Source: Paludibacterium sp.
GTDB taxonomy: Bacteria; Pseudomonadota; Gammaproteobacteria; Burkholderiales; Chromobacteriaceae
NCBI RefSeq assembly: GCF_019232825.1
Contig: NZ_JAFAND010000087.1
Location: forward strand, 1-33,859
DNA: 33,859 nucleotides
Reading direction: 5' to 3'
The translations under genes were made by a program, and so were the position numbers. The notes beneath the pieces are model-generated. The model did not search any database. It was not told where the DNA came from and worked only from the letters and a program-made list of their open reading frames with translations. Shown here piece by piece: positions 17,532 through 24,918 of the stretch (positions are counted from its first letter, which is position 1; each line of letters opens with the position of its first letter).

Positions 17532-19733
17532 TTAGAAGTGATAGCGGGCGGCGAGGTAGGCGCTGCGCCCCGGAGCGGTCCAGGCGTCGGCATAGAGGCC
17601 GTTGCTGGCCAGGCCGCGCACGTCCGACCAGCGCCAGTATTTGCGGTTGAAGACGTTGTTGATGCCGGCGTTGATCGTCAGCGCCTTGACCGGTTTCCAA
17701 AACGCGCCCAGATCCATGGTGGTCCAGGCCGGCGGGGCGAACTGGCTGCCATTGGCCGGTGGGGCGATGTCGCTGCTCGACTTGCCGTTGGCGTGCTGCA
17801 CGGTGGCGTTGCCGCCCCAGCGCTCGGCGTCGTAGGCCAGTGTCAACAGCGCTTTGAGCGGCTCGATGGTATTGAGCGGTTGCGATACGCCATTGGCGTT
17901 GCTGTCGCCGCGGGCTGCCGCCACGCCGGCTTTCAGCCGCCAGCGCTCGTCGATGAACCATTCGGCGCGCGCTTCCCAGCCGCGGATGCGGGCATCGTTC
18001 AGGTTGACGTACTGGAAGACGGAAGGATTGCTCGGTGTGCCGGCGCCACTGACGATTTGCTGCGAAATCAGGCTGTCGTAGCGGTTGTCGTAGTACGCCA
18101 GCGAATAGCGCAGGCGGTCGAGTTTGCCGCGTAGACCGACCTCGACGCTATTGGCGCGCTCGGCCTTGAGATTGGGATTGCCGATGCTGGTATAGCCGAA
18201 GACCGGGTTGCTGAAGTTGCTGTTGACCTGATCCGGCGTCGGGGCGCGGAAGCCGCGCGACCATTGCGCGTAAGGCGCCAGTTGCGGCAACAGGCGCCAC
18301 ACTGCGCCGAAGCGGGGCGACCAGGCCTGGTCGGACAGCGTGACGATGCTGCCGCTGTAGCCGGCGGCGGACGGGGCGAGCCGGTATTGGTCAAAACGCA
18401 GACCCGGCACCAGGCTTACGGCGCCCAGTTCGATTTCGTCCTGCAAGAAGGCGCCGCCCTGGGTGTAGGCGGTGTCGGGGAAGGCCTTGGACGGATAGGT
18501 GGTGCCCATGGGCGGGACGGTGCCGTTGAGCGGGCTTTCCACCTGCGACTGGCTCCAGTCGAGACCGTAGCTCAACCGTTGCTTGGCCGCGCCGGTCAAG
18601 GTGCTCTGGCCGATGCTGCTCAGGCCGAACGTGTTGCTGATATAGGCGTTGTCGCGTGTGCGGTCGGCCGCGCTGTAACGGTCTTCCGCGGTGAGCTGCG
18701 CCACCTTGGCGCGCTGCCAGTAGATCTGCGTGTCGAGTTGTTGCATCCAGGCGTTGCCCGGGGCGTTGAATTGGTGCTTGAGCGACACGCGATCACGTTC
18801 GACGCGGTCGTCTGTCTGCAAATCGACCGTGCTGGTGGCGCTATAGGGCGGCACGGCGCGCGCGGAATAGACTTCGGTCTGTTGCCGGTGGCGGAACGAC
18901 TCCACCGTCAGACCCAACTGGTTGAACGCGTCCAGTTGGCGCTGCAGTTTGCCCAGTACGTTGCTCATGCCGGTGTCGGCCGGGTTGGGCGCGGTGCGTG
19001 TGGCGTCCTGGGCGGTATTGCCGCCTTGGTTGCCGAGTTCGTGGCCGGCGCTATAGCTGACCTGCAGCAGCGAACCCCAGCCGTCGCCTTGCGCCGCCAC
19101 CCCGGCGGCGTTGGTCCACGAGCGGTCGATGCTGCTGTAGCCGCTGTTGACGAACCCGCCCGCCGTTTGCCCGTCCTGCAGCAAATCCCGCGGTTCGATG
19201 GTGTGGAAGAACACCGCGCCGCTTAAGCCATCGCTGCCGTATTGCGTCGAGGCGGGGCCGCGCAGCACCTCGGCTTTCCTGAACCCGCTGATGTCCAGAT
19301 AATCGCCTCGGCCGGTGGCGAAGGCGCCGAAGGCGAAGCTGGCGGGCACGCGGATGCCGTCGACCATCATCAGCACCTGATTGCCTTCCAGACCGCGGAT
19401 ATTGATGCTTTCGTTGCCCGCGCGGGCGGTGCTGTTGCCGCCGATGCTATAACGGTTCGGCCCGAGCGGCACCGTCACGTCCAGCTCGTCGGCGAAGAGA
19501 TCCTTGATGTCGCGCGCGCCGCGCGCTTCGGCGTCCTGCTGCGTGATGACGGTGACGGTGGCCGGCACGTTGTCGAGCCGGCGCTCGGTGCGGGTGGCGC
19601 TGACGGTGATCTCCTCCAGCATGGCGTGTGTATCCGGCGGCGAACCGTCTTCGGCGAAGGCCGTGGGGGCTAAACCGACGAACAGGCTCATGGCGAACAC
19701 GGTGCGTCGAGAGCGAGGGTGCGGGAAGGGCAT
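17532..19733 (-). CDS. hmuR: TonB-dependent haem/haemoprotein receptor
   Basis: Outer-membrane receptor of 733 aa importing haem with TonB energy. Signal peptide of about 27 residues (ending PTAFA), a TonB box EEITVSATR near residue 40, a plug domain (about 50-165, with RGLEGNQVLMMVDGIRVP and VLRGPASTQYGSDGLSG), then a 22-strand-type barrel ending in AARYHF. The haem-receptor boxes are present: GFRAP at about residue 495 and NPNLK at about 519. No histidine lies between them; a tyrosine (FGYTSIG) is there instead, recalling the His/Tyr ligation described for PhuR rather than the bis-His of HasR. First gene of the hmu operon, 38 bases below a Fur-box promoter. Confidence 0.93.
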   Translation of the reverse strand: MPFPHPRSRRTVFAMSLFVGLAPTAFAEDGSPPDTHAMLEEITVSATRTERRLDNVPATVTVITQQDAEARGARDIKDLFADELDVTVPLGPNRYSIGGNSTARAGNESINIRGLEGNQVLMMVDGIRVPASFAFGAFATGRGDYLDISGFRKAEVLRGPASTQYGSDGLSGAVFFHTIEPRDLLQDGQTAGGFVNSGYSSIDRSWTNAAGVAAQGDGWGSLLQVSYSAGHELGNQGGNTAQDATRTAPNPADTGMSNVLGKLQRQLDAFNQLGLTVESFRHRQQTEVYSARAVPPYSATSTVDLQTDDRVERDRVSLKHQFNAPGNAWMQQLDTQIYWQRAKVAQLTAEDRYSAADRTRDNAYISNTFGLSSIGQSTLTGAAKQRLSYGLDWSQSQVESPLNGTVPPMGTTYPSKAFPDTAYTQGGAFLQDEIELGAVSLVPGLRFDQYRLAPSAAGYSGSIVTLSDQAWSPRFGAVWRLLPQLAPYAQWSRGFRAPTPDQVNSNFSNPVFGYTSIGNPNLKAERANSVEVGLRGKLDRLRYSLAYYDNRYDSLISQQIVSGAGTPSNPSVFQYVNLNDARIRGWEARAEWFIDERWRLKAGVAAARGDSNANGVSQPLNTIEPLKALLTLAYDAERWGGNATVQHANGKSSSDIAPPANGSQFAPPAWTTMDLGAFWKPVKALTINAGINNVFNRKYWRWSDVRGLASNGLYADAWTAPGRSAYLAARYHF

Positions 19734-19764
19734 GGTTATCTCTGTTGTCGTGGAACGAGCGACG

Positions 19765-19793
19765 ATTGTAAATGATAATCATTCGCATTTAAA
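19765..19793 (-). promoter_or_regulatory. Fur-controlled promoter of the haem operon
   Basis: Read on the minus strand: a -35-like TTTAAA (19788-19793), exactly 17 bases, then a -10 TACAAT (19765-19770), 32 bases above the receptor ATG. The spacer holds the palindrome AATGATAATCATT (19771-19783), the core of the Fur consensus. Iron-loaded Fur bound here would cover the polymerase site, so the operon should be iron-repressed. Confidence 0.85.
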
Positions 19794-19814
19794 GGCAAAG
19801 CAGCAGAGATCGGC

Positions 19815-19833
19815 GCCGCGCCCACGGCGCGGC
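19815..19833 (-). terminator. GC hairpin downstream of the pseudouridine synthase gene
   Basis: Perfect 8-bp stem GCCGCGCC / GGCGCGGC with a 3-base loop, 15 bases after the minus-strand gene ending at 19848. No clean U-run follows, so this is a weak terminator candidate between that gene and the haem promoter. Confidence 0.4.
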
Positions 19834-19847
19834 CGTTCAGCGGAGTG

Positions 19848-20516
19848 TCAGAAGTGTTCCCAGCCCTGCAGGTAGCGCCATTGTCCGGCGGGTAGTTGAC
19901 CCAGGGCGAGACGGCCGATGCGGATGCAACGGACCGCGCGCGCCGGGCAGCCGAGTTCGGCGCACAGCGCGGCAATGCGGCCGGGGGCGGGTTGCGGCAT
20001 GACCAGCCGCAACTGGCGGTCGCCTTGGCGGCTGAGTTTGCCGTCCTTCAGCGACGGTAAGGCGTCGCGCGGCGGCGCCGCGTCCACGGTGATCAGAAAT
20101 TCCATTTCGCAGCTGGCGAGTTTTTTCAGCAAACGGCGGTCTTGGGTCAACGCGACCAGGCCGCCGCAGTCGTCGGCGGCGCCGTAAGCGTGCAAGTCGC
20201 GCAGATGCCTCGGCAGGAAAACCAGCTCGCTGCGATCGTCCTGCCAGCGGGTGTCGGCATTGATGCGTGTGCGCCAGGCGGCGGCATCGCCCGCGGCGCG
20301 GTGATAGAGCAGGGTGACCGGAGCTTCCGACAACGGCGCGGCCGAACGGACGAGCTCGATCTGTTGTTCCGGGCGCACGCGGCTGCCCAGCACGCGCACG
20401 ATCTCGCCATCGACCTTGACCAGGCCTTGCTCGATATATTCGTCGGCCTCGCGCCGCGAACAAAGTCCGAGTTCGACCATGCGCTTGGCCAAACGCACAC
20501 TGCCGGGTTGGTCCAT
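19848..20516 (-). CDS. RsuA/RluF-like S4-domain pseudouridine synthase paralogue
   Basis: 222 aa. The N-terminal S4 RNA-binding domain (about 7-50: RLAKRMVELGLCSRREADEYIEQGLVKVDG) and the C-terminal GRLALGQLPAGQWRYL tail are characteristic of the RsuA/RluB/E/F family, which isomerises uridines in rRNA. The catalytic segment is unusual: where relatives have GRLD-x-x-T/S-x-GL, this protein has YGAADDCGGL (111-120), followed by the expected LTQD and EMEFLITVD. Ungapped alignment puts alanine at the catalytic aspartate; D115 or D116 could substitute if the loop is shifted. Start chosen at 20516, preceded by GAGAGGA. It is divergent from padR. Confidence 0.8.
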   Translation of the reverse strand: MDQPGSVRLAKRMVELGLCSRREADEYIEQGLVKVDGEIVRVLGSRVRPEQQIELVRSAAPLSEAPVTLLYHRAAGDAAAWRTRINADTRWQDDRSELVFLPRHLRDLHAYGAADDCGGLVALTQDRRLLKKLASCEMEFLITVDAAPPRDALPSLKDGKLSRQGDRQLRLVMPQPAPGRIAALCAELGCPARAVRCIRIGRLALGQLPAGQWRYLQGWEHF

Positions 20517-20582
20517 GAAGCGATCCTCTCTCTGGGGTGGTGGGCGATTATCCGCCAGCGCCTTGGCCGCCACAATTAAATA

Positions 20583-20623
20583 TTGACAGCTACCTTGTAA
20601 TGCAAGGTAGTGTGTCATATATT
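20583..20623 (+). promoter_or_regulatory. padR promoter with palindromic PadR-type operator
   Basis: A 21-base inverted repeat has arms CTACCTTG (20590-20597) and CAAGGTAG (20603-20610) around TAATG. It lies between TTGACA (20583-20588) and a -10-like TATATT (20618-20623); TTGTAA (20595-20600) with a 17-base spacer is the better matching -35. PadR-family operators are often dyads of this kind, so autorepression is likely. Confidence 0.65.
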
Positions 20624-20659
20624 GCAGCTTGACGCGTTCGTCATCCATGGTGAGGAAAC

Positions 20660-21001
20660 ATGAAGACTCAGTTGCGCAAGGGCACGTTGGAGATGTGCGT
20701 GCTGGCGGTGCTGGCCCATCAAGACAGTTACGTGTACGAGATCGTCGGCCGCTTGGCCGAGCGCATGGAAATCAGCGAAGGCACGATCTATCCGCTGATG
20801 CGCCGCCTGCAGGCGGATGAATGGGTGACAACCTATCTGACCGAGTCCAGCAGCGGGCCGGCGCGCAAGTACTACACGCTGACCGCGTCCGGACGGGCTG
20901 CGCTCTTGGCCATGCGGGGCGAATGGGACAGTTTTGTCGCGGAAATCAATGCCGTGCTGGGAGAGGGCGGCGCCGACAAGGAGAACACACATGAAGCGTG
21001 A
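20660..21001 (+). CDS. PadR-family transcriptional regulator
   Basis: 113 aa winged-helix repressor. The start MKTQLRKGTLEMCVLAVLAHQDSYVYEIV and the ISEGTIYPLMRRLQADEWVTTYL recognition/wing region are diagnostic of PadR. The tail is a short helix for dimerisation. GAGGA sits before the ATG at 20660. The 3' end overlaps the next gene by 11 bases, a coupled arrangement common for PadR and HAAS/DUF1700 membrane proteins. Probable autoregulation through the upstream dyad. Confidence 0.92.
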   Translation: MKTQLRKGTLEMCVLAVLAHQDSYVYEIVGRLAERMEISEGTIYPLMRRLQADEWVTTYLTESSSGPARKYYTLTASGRAALLAMRGEWDSFVAEINAVLGEGGADKENTHEA

Positions 21002-21818
21002 TGCATTTTTGGAGCGGCTGGCGCGGGCGCTGGCGGCCTTGCCTGCGACGGAGCGGGACGAGATCCTGGCCGATTACCGCGCTTATTTCGATGATGCCGA
21101 GGCCGATGGCCGCAGCGAGGCGTCGGTATGCCAGGCGCTGGGCGAGCCGGAGCGGCTGGCGCGCGAACTGACCGCCGAGCGCAAGTTGCGCCAGTGGGAG
21201 CGGCATAAGACGCCCGGCAATCTCGGGCAGGTGCTGTCGGCCTTGGCGGGGCTGAGCGTGCTCAATCTGCTGTTGGTGTTTCCGTACCTGATCGTGATGA
21301 CGGTGTTGTCCTGCCTATGGCTCGGCGCGCTGATGGTGCTGTTGACCGGGGTGCTGTTCACCGGCGGCTGGGTCAGCCACGCGCTGACCGGCTGGCCGGC
21401 GCTGCATCGCATGGTGATCAACGACAGCGGTATCGGACCGATGGTGATCGGCGGCAGCACCAACATCACCATCGATGGCAGCCATCATGACCACGTGGTG
21501 ATCCGCACCGACGCGAGCACCGGCTCGGTGCGCGTCATGGCGCGCGACGACAGCGGCACCTTCTTGCTGCAAAACGCCTCGGACGGCACGGTCGAGCGCA
21601 TGACGGCCAGCGGTCCGCTCGGTACGGTCATGCTATCCGGCATGCCTCAAGGGACGCCGTTCGGCATCCTGGTGGTCGGTCTGGTGCTGATGCTGATCGG
21701 CGGTTTGGGCAGCTTCCTCGGCTGGAAGGTGCTCAGCACGCTGTGGCGCGGGACCGGGCAGTGGCTGCGCTGGCAGGCGAGCTGGTTGCGTTCGGAGGGC
21801 CAGGCGCCGCCGGTCTGA
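20991..21818 (+). CDS. HAAS/DUF1700-family membrane protein
   Basis: 275 aa. The N-terminal helical domain (about 1-65: FLERLARALAALPATERDEILADYRAYFDDAEADG and ALGEPERLARELTAE) is the HAAS/DUF1700 signature, normally encoded beside a PadR regulator. Two closely spaced membrane helices follow (about 80-130). Then comes an unusual polar, Gly/Ser/Thr-rich beta-type segment (about 140-215, INDSGIGPMVIGGSTN through ASDGTVERMTASG), a third hydrophobic segment (about 225-245), and a short basic tail. AAGGAGA precedes the ATG. Biochemical function is unknown; a membrane stress or signalling role with the PadR partner is inferred from the family. Confidence 0.8.
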   Translation: MKRDAFLERLARALAALPATERDEILADYRAYFDDAEADGRSEASVCQALGEPERLARELTAERKLRQWERHKTPGNLGQVLSALAGLSVLNLLLVFPYLIVMTVLSCLWLGALMVLLTGVLFTGGWVSHALTGWPALHRMVINDSGIGPMVIGGSTNITIDGSHHDHVVIRTDASTGSVRVMARDDSGTFLLQNASDGTVERMTASGPLGTVMLSGMPQGTPFGILVVGLVLMLIGGLGSFLGWKVLSTLWRGTGQWLRWQASWLRSEGQAPPV

Positions 21819-21857
21819 GACGGCGTCGCCTTGCGGATACGGTCCGGGTAATATATT

Positions 21858-21886
21858 TTGATGTAAAGATATTATTCGTTTATGAT
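21858..21886 (+). promoter_or_regulatory. Sigma-70-type promoter of the NCS1 transporter gene
   Basis: TTGATG (21858-21863), 17 bases, TATGAT (21881-21886) in an AT-rich stretch that contrasts with the surrounding GC-rich DNA. It leaves a leader of roughly 70 bases before the ATG at 21963. Confidence 0.65.
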
Positions 21887-21926
21887 GCGCTTGCTCCATT
21901 GAAAGCCATTTTTCGAATTCGACCGT

Positions 21927-21946
21927 GTCCGCGCCCCTGCGCGGAC
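21927..21946 (+). promoter_or_regulatory. Leader hairpin before the NCS1 transporter
   Basis: Perfect 8-bp stem GTCCGCGC / GCGCGGAC with a CCCT loop, ending a few bases before the ribosome-binding site AGGTAAG. It could modulate translation or protect the mRNA; it matches no riboswitch that I recognise. Confidence 0.5.
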
Positions 21947-21962
21947 CAGCAGGTAAGTTGTC

Positions 21963-23201
21963 ATGACGTCATCCACGCAGCCGGCCACCGTGCCGGGTTT
22001 CCGCATCGCGCTGATCATCCTTGGCATCGCCATGTCGCCGGTTCTGTTGGCGGCCTCGACGCTCGGCAGCCGTCTGGTGTTGCACGACGCGCTGTATGCC
22101 ATCGTCAGCGGGTCGCTGGTGCTGTGCGCGATCGGCTGCATGACCGGCTGGGTCGGCGTCTCGGCGCGCATGAACACCTATCAGATCGTGCGCTTCGCCT
22201 TCGGTACCCGCGGCAGCCGCGCCATCAACGCGCTGTTCGCGCTGGCGCTGTTCGGCTGGACCGCGGTGACCGCCAATAGCTTCGGCCATGCGTTGCAGGA
22301 TCTGCTGGCGTTGGCCGGTTGGCAGGCACCGATGCTGCCGCTGGTGCTTGTGGGCGGCGTGCTGTTCATCGGCGCCACCGCCTTCGGCTTCGAGGTGCTG
22401 GACAATATCGCCTTGGTGGCGATTCCGGTGCTGCTGCTGATGCTGGCCTGGAATCTGCAGCGCTTCTTCGCGGCCGCGCCGTTTTCCGGTCACGATCACA
22501 TCGGCACCATGAGCCTGGGCGTGGCGACCTCCTCGGTGGTCGGCACGTTCATGATCCTGGCGACCACGATGCCCGACTTCGCCTCGCTGGTGCACAACCG
22601 CCGCCACGCGCTCATCGGCGCGATCCTGGCGCTGGGCGTCGCCTATCCGGCGTTGTTCATCGCCGGCGCCGTGCCCTGCGCCTTGAGCGGTAAGGTGACT
22701 TTGGTGGGCGCCATGGCGCTGGCCGGCATGGCCTTGCCGGCGGTGCTGATGCTGCTCGTGGCCACCATCACCGGCAATGCCGGCAACCTGTTTCAAGCCA
22801 CGCTGGTCACCGCCACCTTCGTCAAGTGGCTGCCCAAGCCGAAGATCACCTTGTTGTTGGGGGTGTTGGCCTGTCTGCTCGGCAGCTTCGACATCCTGTC
22901 CTGGTTCATCCCTTTCCTGCTGTTTCTCGGCATTGCCGTGCCGCCGATCGCGGGCATCTACCTGACCGACTACGTGCTGCACCGCCGCGGCGGGTACGAC
23001 GAAGCGGCGCTCGCGCGCCAGCCGGCCGTACCGGTCGCCACCTTCGTCATCTGGGGCGTGGCCACGCTCATTGGGCTGATGACCTCGCACGAGCTATTGA
23101 CGCTGACCGCCATCCCGTCGCTGGATGCGCTGTTGACCGCGGCAGCGCTCTACGCGCTCAAGAGCAAGCTGTTCGAGCGTCCGCACGCGCTGGCGCACTA
23201 G
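21963..23201 (+). CDS. NCS1-family nucleobase transporter (CodB-like cytosine permease)
   Basis: 412 aa, with about twelve hydrophobic segments and the family features of cytosine permeases: IALIILGIAMSPVLLAASTLG in the first helix, MNTYQIVRFAFGTRGSRAINALFALALFGW, and a PPIAGIYLTDYVLHRRGGYDE loop near the C-terminus. NCS1 proteins import cytosine, other nucleobases or related compounds with Na+ or H+. No codA deaminase is adjacent, so the substrate remains open. The stop overlaps the converging metallopeptidase-like gene: both TAG stops share the palindrome CTAG at 23198-23201. Confidence 0.85.
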   Translation: MTSSTQPATVPGFRIALIILGIAMSPVLLAASTLGSRLVLHDALYAIVSGSLVLCAIGCMTGWVGVSARMNTYQIVRFAFGTRGSRAINALFALALFGWTAVTANSFGHALQDLLALAGWQAPMLPLVLVGGVLFIGATAFGFEVLDNIALVAIPVLLLMLAWNLQRFFAAAPFSGHDHIGTMSLGVATSSVVGTFMILATTMPDFASLVHNRRHALIGAILALGVAYPALFIAGAVPCALSGKVTLVGAMALAGMALPAVLMLLVATITGNAGNLFQATLVTATFVKWLPKPKITLLLGVLACLLGSFDILSWFIPFLLFLGIAVPPIAGIYLTDYVLHRRGGYDEAALARQPAVPVATFVIWGVATLIGLMTSHELLTLTAIPSLDALLTAAALYALKSKLFERPHALAH

Positions 23202-24586
23202 CGCGCGCAGTAAATATGCGGGTCGAACGCGCTTTGCGCGGGGTAGGGAATGTCCACGGACAAGCCCGCCTTGCGTAGCCTCAGCCGGCCATCGCTGTCG
23301 CGCGCCATCTCCTGCGGGGTGAGCGGGATGGCGAGGAACGTGGTGCCGTCGATCTGGCAATGCTTGGCCGCGTCCACCTCGGCGACGGTGATGCCTGATG
23401 CCAGAATGTGGCCATCGCGCGGCGCGAAAGTCGCCGAAAAGCGCAGCTGCAGCCTCTGCGGCGCTTGCCGCAAGCGGAAGAATCCTCCCCCTTCGCTCAT
23501 CGTGAAACTCCCCTTCATGCTGTTTTCCGGGATCACCAATATGCGTGATGCCTCGTGGCGCCAGCGCGCCAAAAACGGTTCGATCTCGTAGCGGGCGCGT
23601 ACCGCCCGGTCATCGGCCTCGCGGCCGATACGGTCAAAAAGGGCCGTATCGGCGCGGTCGACGACCGGGGCAACGGTGCCGAGCAAAATATCGACCGGCG
23701 TTTCGCCTGTGGCCACGCGCGGCCACCAGGCGACGCCGTGCCGGTCGAGCAGACTGCCGGCCAGTACGCCAAGCGGGTAACTTTCGTCATCGGTGTCGCT
23801 GGGGTAATTGTCCGGGTTGCCCTGTTGCAGCAGGCGTTGCCGCCAGGCGGGGGTGTTGCGCGGCACACCTTCGGCGATCAGGCCCGCCAGTGCGCCGACG
23901 TATTCGGCGCTGCCTTCCAGATTGTCGGCGGCGATGCCGTCGCGCGCCTCATCCGGAAACTCGGTTTTCCAGCGTTGCAGCCAATAGCTGGCGTGGCCGA
24001 GCGCATTGGGTTGGCCGGCAACGGCCTCATGCAAGCGCCGCAACAGCTGCGCGCGGTATTGCCGTGGTGTCGCCAGGACCGGGTAGGGCGTGCCGCGCGT
24101 CACGGTGGACGGCACCTTCCATGCCTTTTGGCCGTAGAAATGAAAGGCCTCGTGCGTGGCCAGGAGGAAATTGTCCGCCACCGGGCATGCCGTGTCGGCG
24201 AGGTTGCATTGCCGCGCATGCCAATCCGCCTCGCCCTGGATGCCGAGGTAGATGGTTGGTTTGCCTTCCCACTCGATCGGATTGAACAGGCCGTTGTCGG
24301 CGGGGAGGTTGAGCTGCCGAACCGGCTCGAACGGGATGGCGCGGTGGCCCTCGGCATCGATCAGCCAGGCACGCTGACCGTCGCTGGCCAGAATCTGCAG
24401 GCGCCGGTAGAACGCCATGTCGGGCGTCTCCCGCGCCAGTACCGGCCAGACGTCGGCGGCCGACTGGGCCAGATGGGCGATATAGCGATCGGCGGTGTCG
24501 ACGGCGGCGCTGGCGGAGGCCGCCAGCGTGATGCCGGTGGCCAGCAGGCAGGCACGGAGAGGGTGAGGGGGGCGTATCGTACGCAT
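23198..24586 (-). CDS. Secreted HExxH (gluzincin-like) protein of unknown function
   Basis: 462 aa, no specific family recognised. The start at 24586 is preceded by GGAAGG and gives a clear signal peptide (about 27 residues, ending ASASA). A zinc-protease type motif H145-E-A-F-H149 lies in LLATHEAFHFYGQ. A downstream NLEGSAEYVG segment offers E224 or E228 as third ligand, the spacing seen in gluzincins. Earlier residues include a domain that may bind sugars or cell wall (NPIEWEGKPTIYLG). The C-terminal ~100 residues (EGGGFFRLRQAPQRLQL) form a beta-rich extension ending in DPHIYCAR. Metallopeptidase activity is an inference from the motif only. Confidence 0.65.
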   Translation of the reverse strand: MRTIRPPHPLRACLLATGITLAASASAAVDTADRYIAHLAQSAADVWPVLARETPDMAFYRRLQILASDGQRAWLIDAEGHRAIPFEPVRQLNLPADNGLFNPIEWEGKPTIYLGIQGEADWHARQCNLADTACPVADNFLLATHEAFHFYGQKAWKVPSTVTRGTPYPVLATPRQYRAQLLRRLHEAVAGQPNALGHASYWLQRWKTEFPDEARDGIAADNLEGSAEYVGALAGLIAEGVPRNTPAWRQRLLQQGNPDNYPSDTDDESYPLGVLAGSLLDRHGVAWWPRVATGETPVDILLGTVAPVVDRADTALFDRIGREADDRAVRARYEIEPFLARWRHEASRILVIPENSMKGSFTMSEGGGFFRLRQAPQRLQLRFSATFAPRDGHILASGITVAEVDAAKHCQIDGTTFLAIPLTPQEMARDSDGRLRLRKAGLSVDIPYPAQSAFDPHIYCAR

Positions 24587-24672
24587 GGGGTGAACCTTCC
24601 GTTGGACGTGATGGCGGGCAGTTTTGCAGGCCCTGCGGCTGTCGTCACGGCAGCGCGGTTTGTCGCCCGGGC

Positions 24673-24700
24673 TTGCAACATGCCACCCTTGCGGCAGAAT
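24673..24700 (+). promoter_or_regulatory. Weak promoter before the VapB-like gene
   Basis: TTGCAA (24673-24678), 16 bases, CAGAAT (24695-24700), 29 bases above the ATG at 24729. The match is partial, but it is the only plausible promoter between the divergent secreted-protein gene and this small gene. Confidence 0.35.
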
Positions 24701-24728
24701 GGCGGCCTCTTTGTGGTTGGAGCGGGAA

Positions 24729-24887
24729 ATGACGGTCACCATCGATATCGATGATGCGCTGTATCTGCAGGCGCGGCGCATGGCTGATGCAACAATGGAT
24801 GACGCAATGTTGTTTCGGATGGCGCTGCAAATCTTCATTCAGACCCAGTCCGCCAAGCATGAGCGTGCTTGGGATGCCGAGCCATGA
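24729..24887 (+). CDS. Orphan VapB-type antitoxin-like protein
   Basis: 52 aa. TVTIDIDDALYLQARRMA is the ribbon strand plus first helix of the VapB/DUF2191 ribbon-helix-helix antitoxins, and DDAMLFRMALQIFIQTQ fits the second helix. I chose the ATG at 24729, which has GCGGGA upstream; the open frame starting at 24624 has no family-like sequence before it. No PIN-domain VapC toxin follows: the next 30 bases lead into the convergent LysR gene. Either a lone DNA-binding protein or the relic of a toxin-antitoxin pair. Confidence 0.65.
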   Translation: MTVTIDIDDALYLQARRMADATMDDAMLFRMALQIFIQTQSAKHERAWDAEP

Positions 24888-24918
24888 AGAAGCCCTGGCT
24901 GGCTCAAGCGCTTGCGTG

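Noticed and set aside
21969-23090. 373-codon minus-strand open frame opposite the NCS1 transporter
   Set aside because: Typical complementary reading of hydrophobic codons (Gln/His/Arg/Gly-rich), unsupported by any motif.
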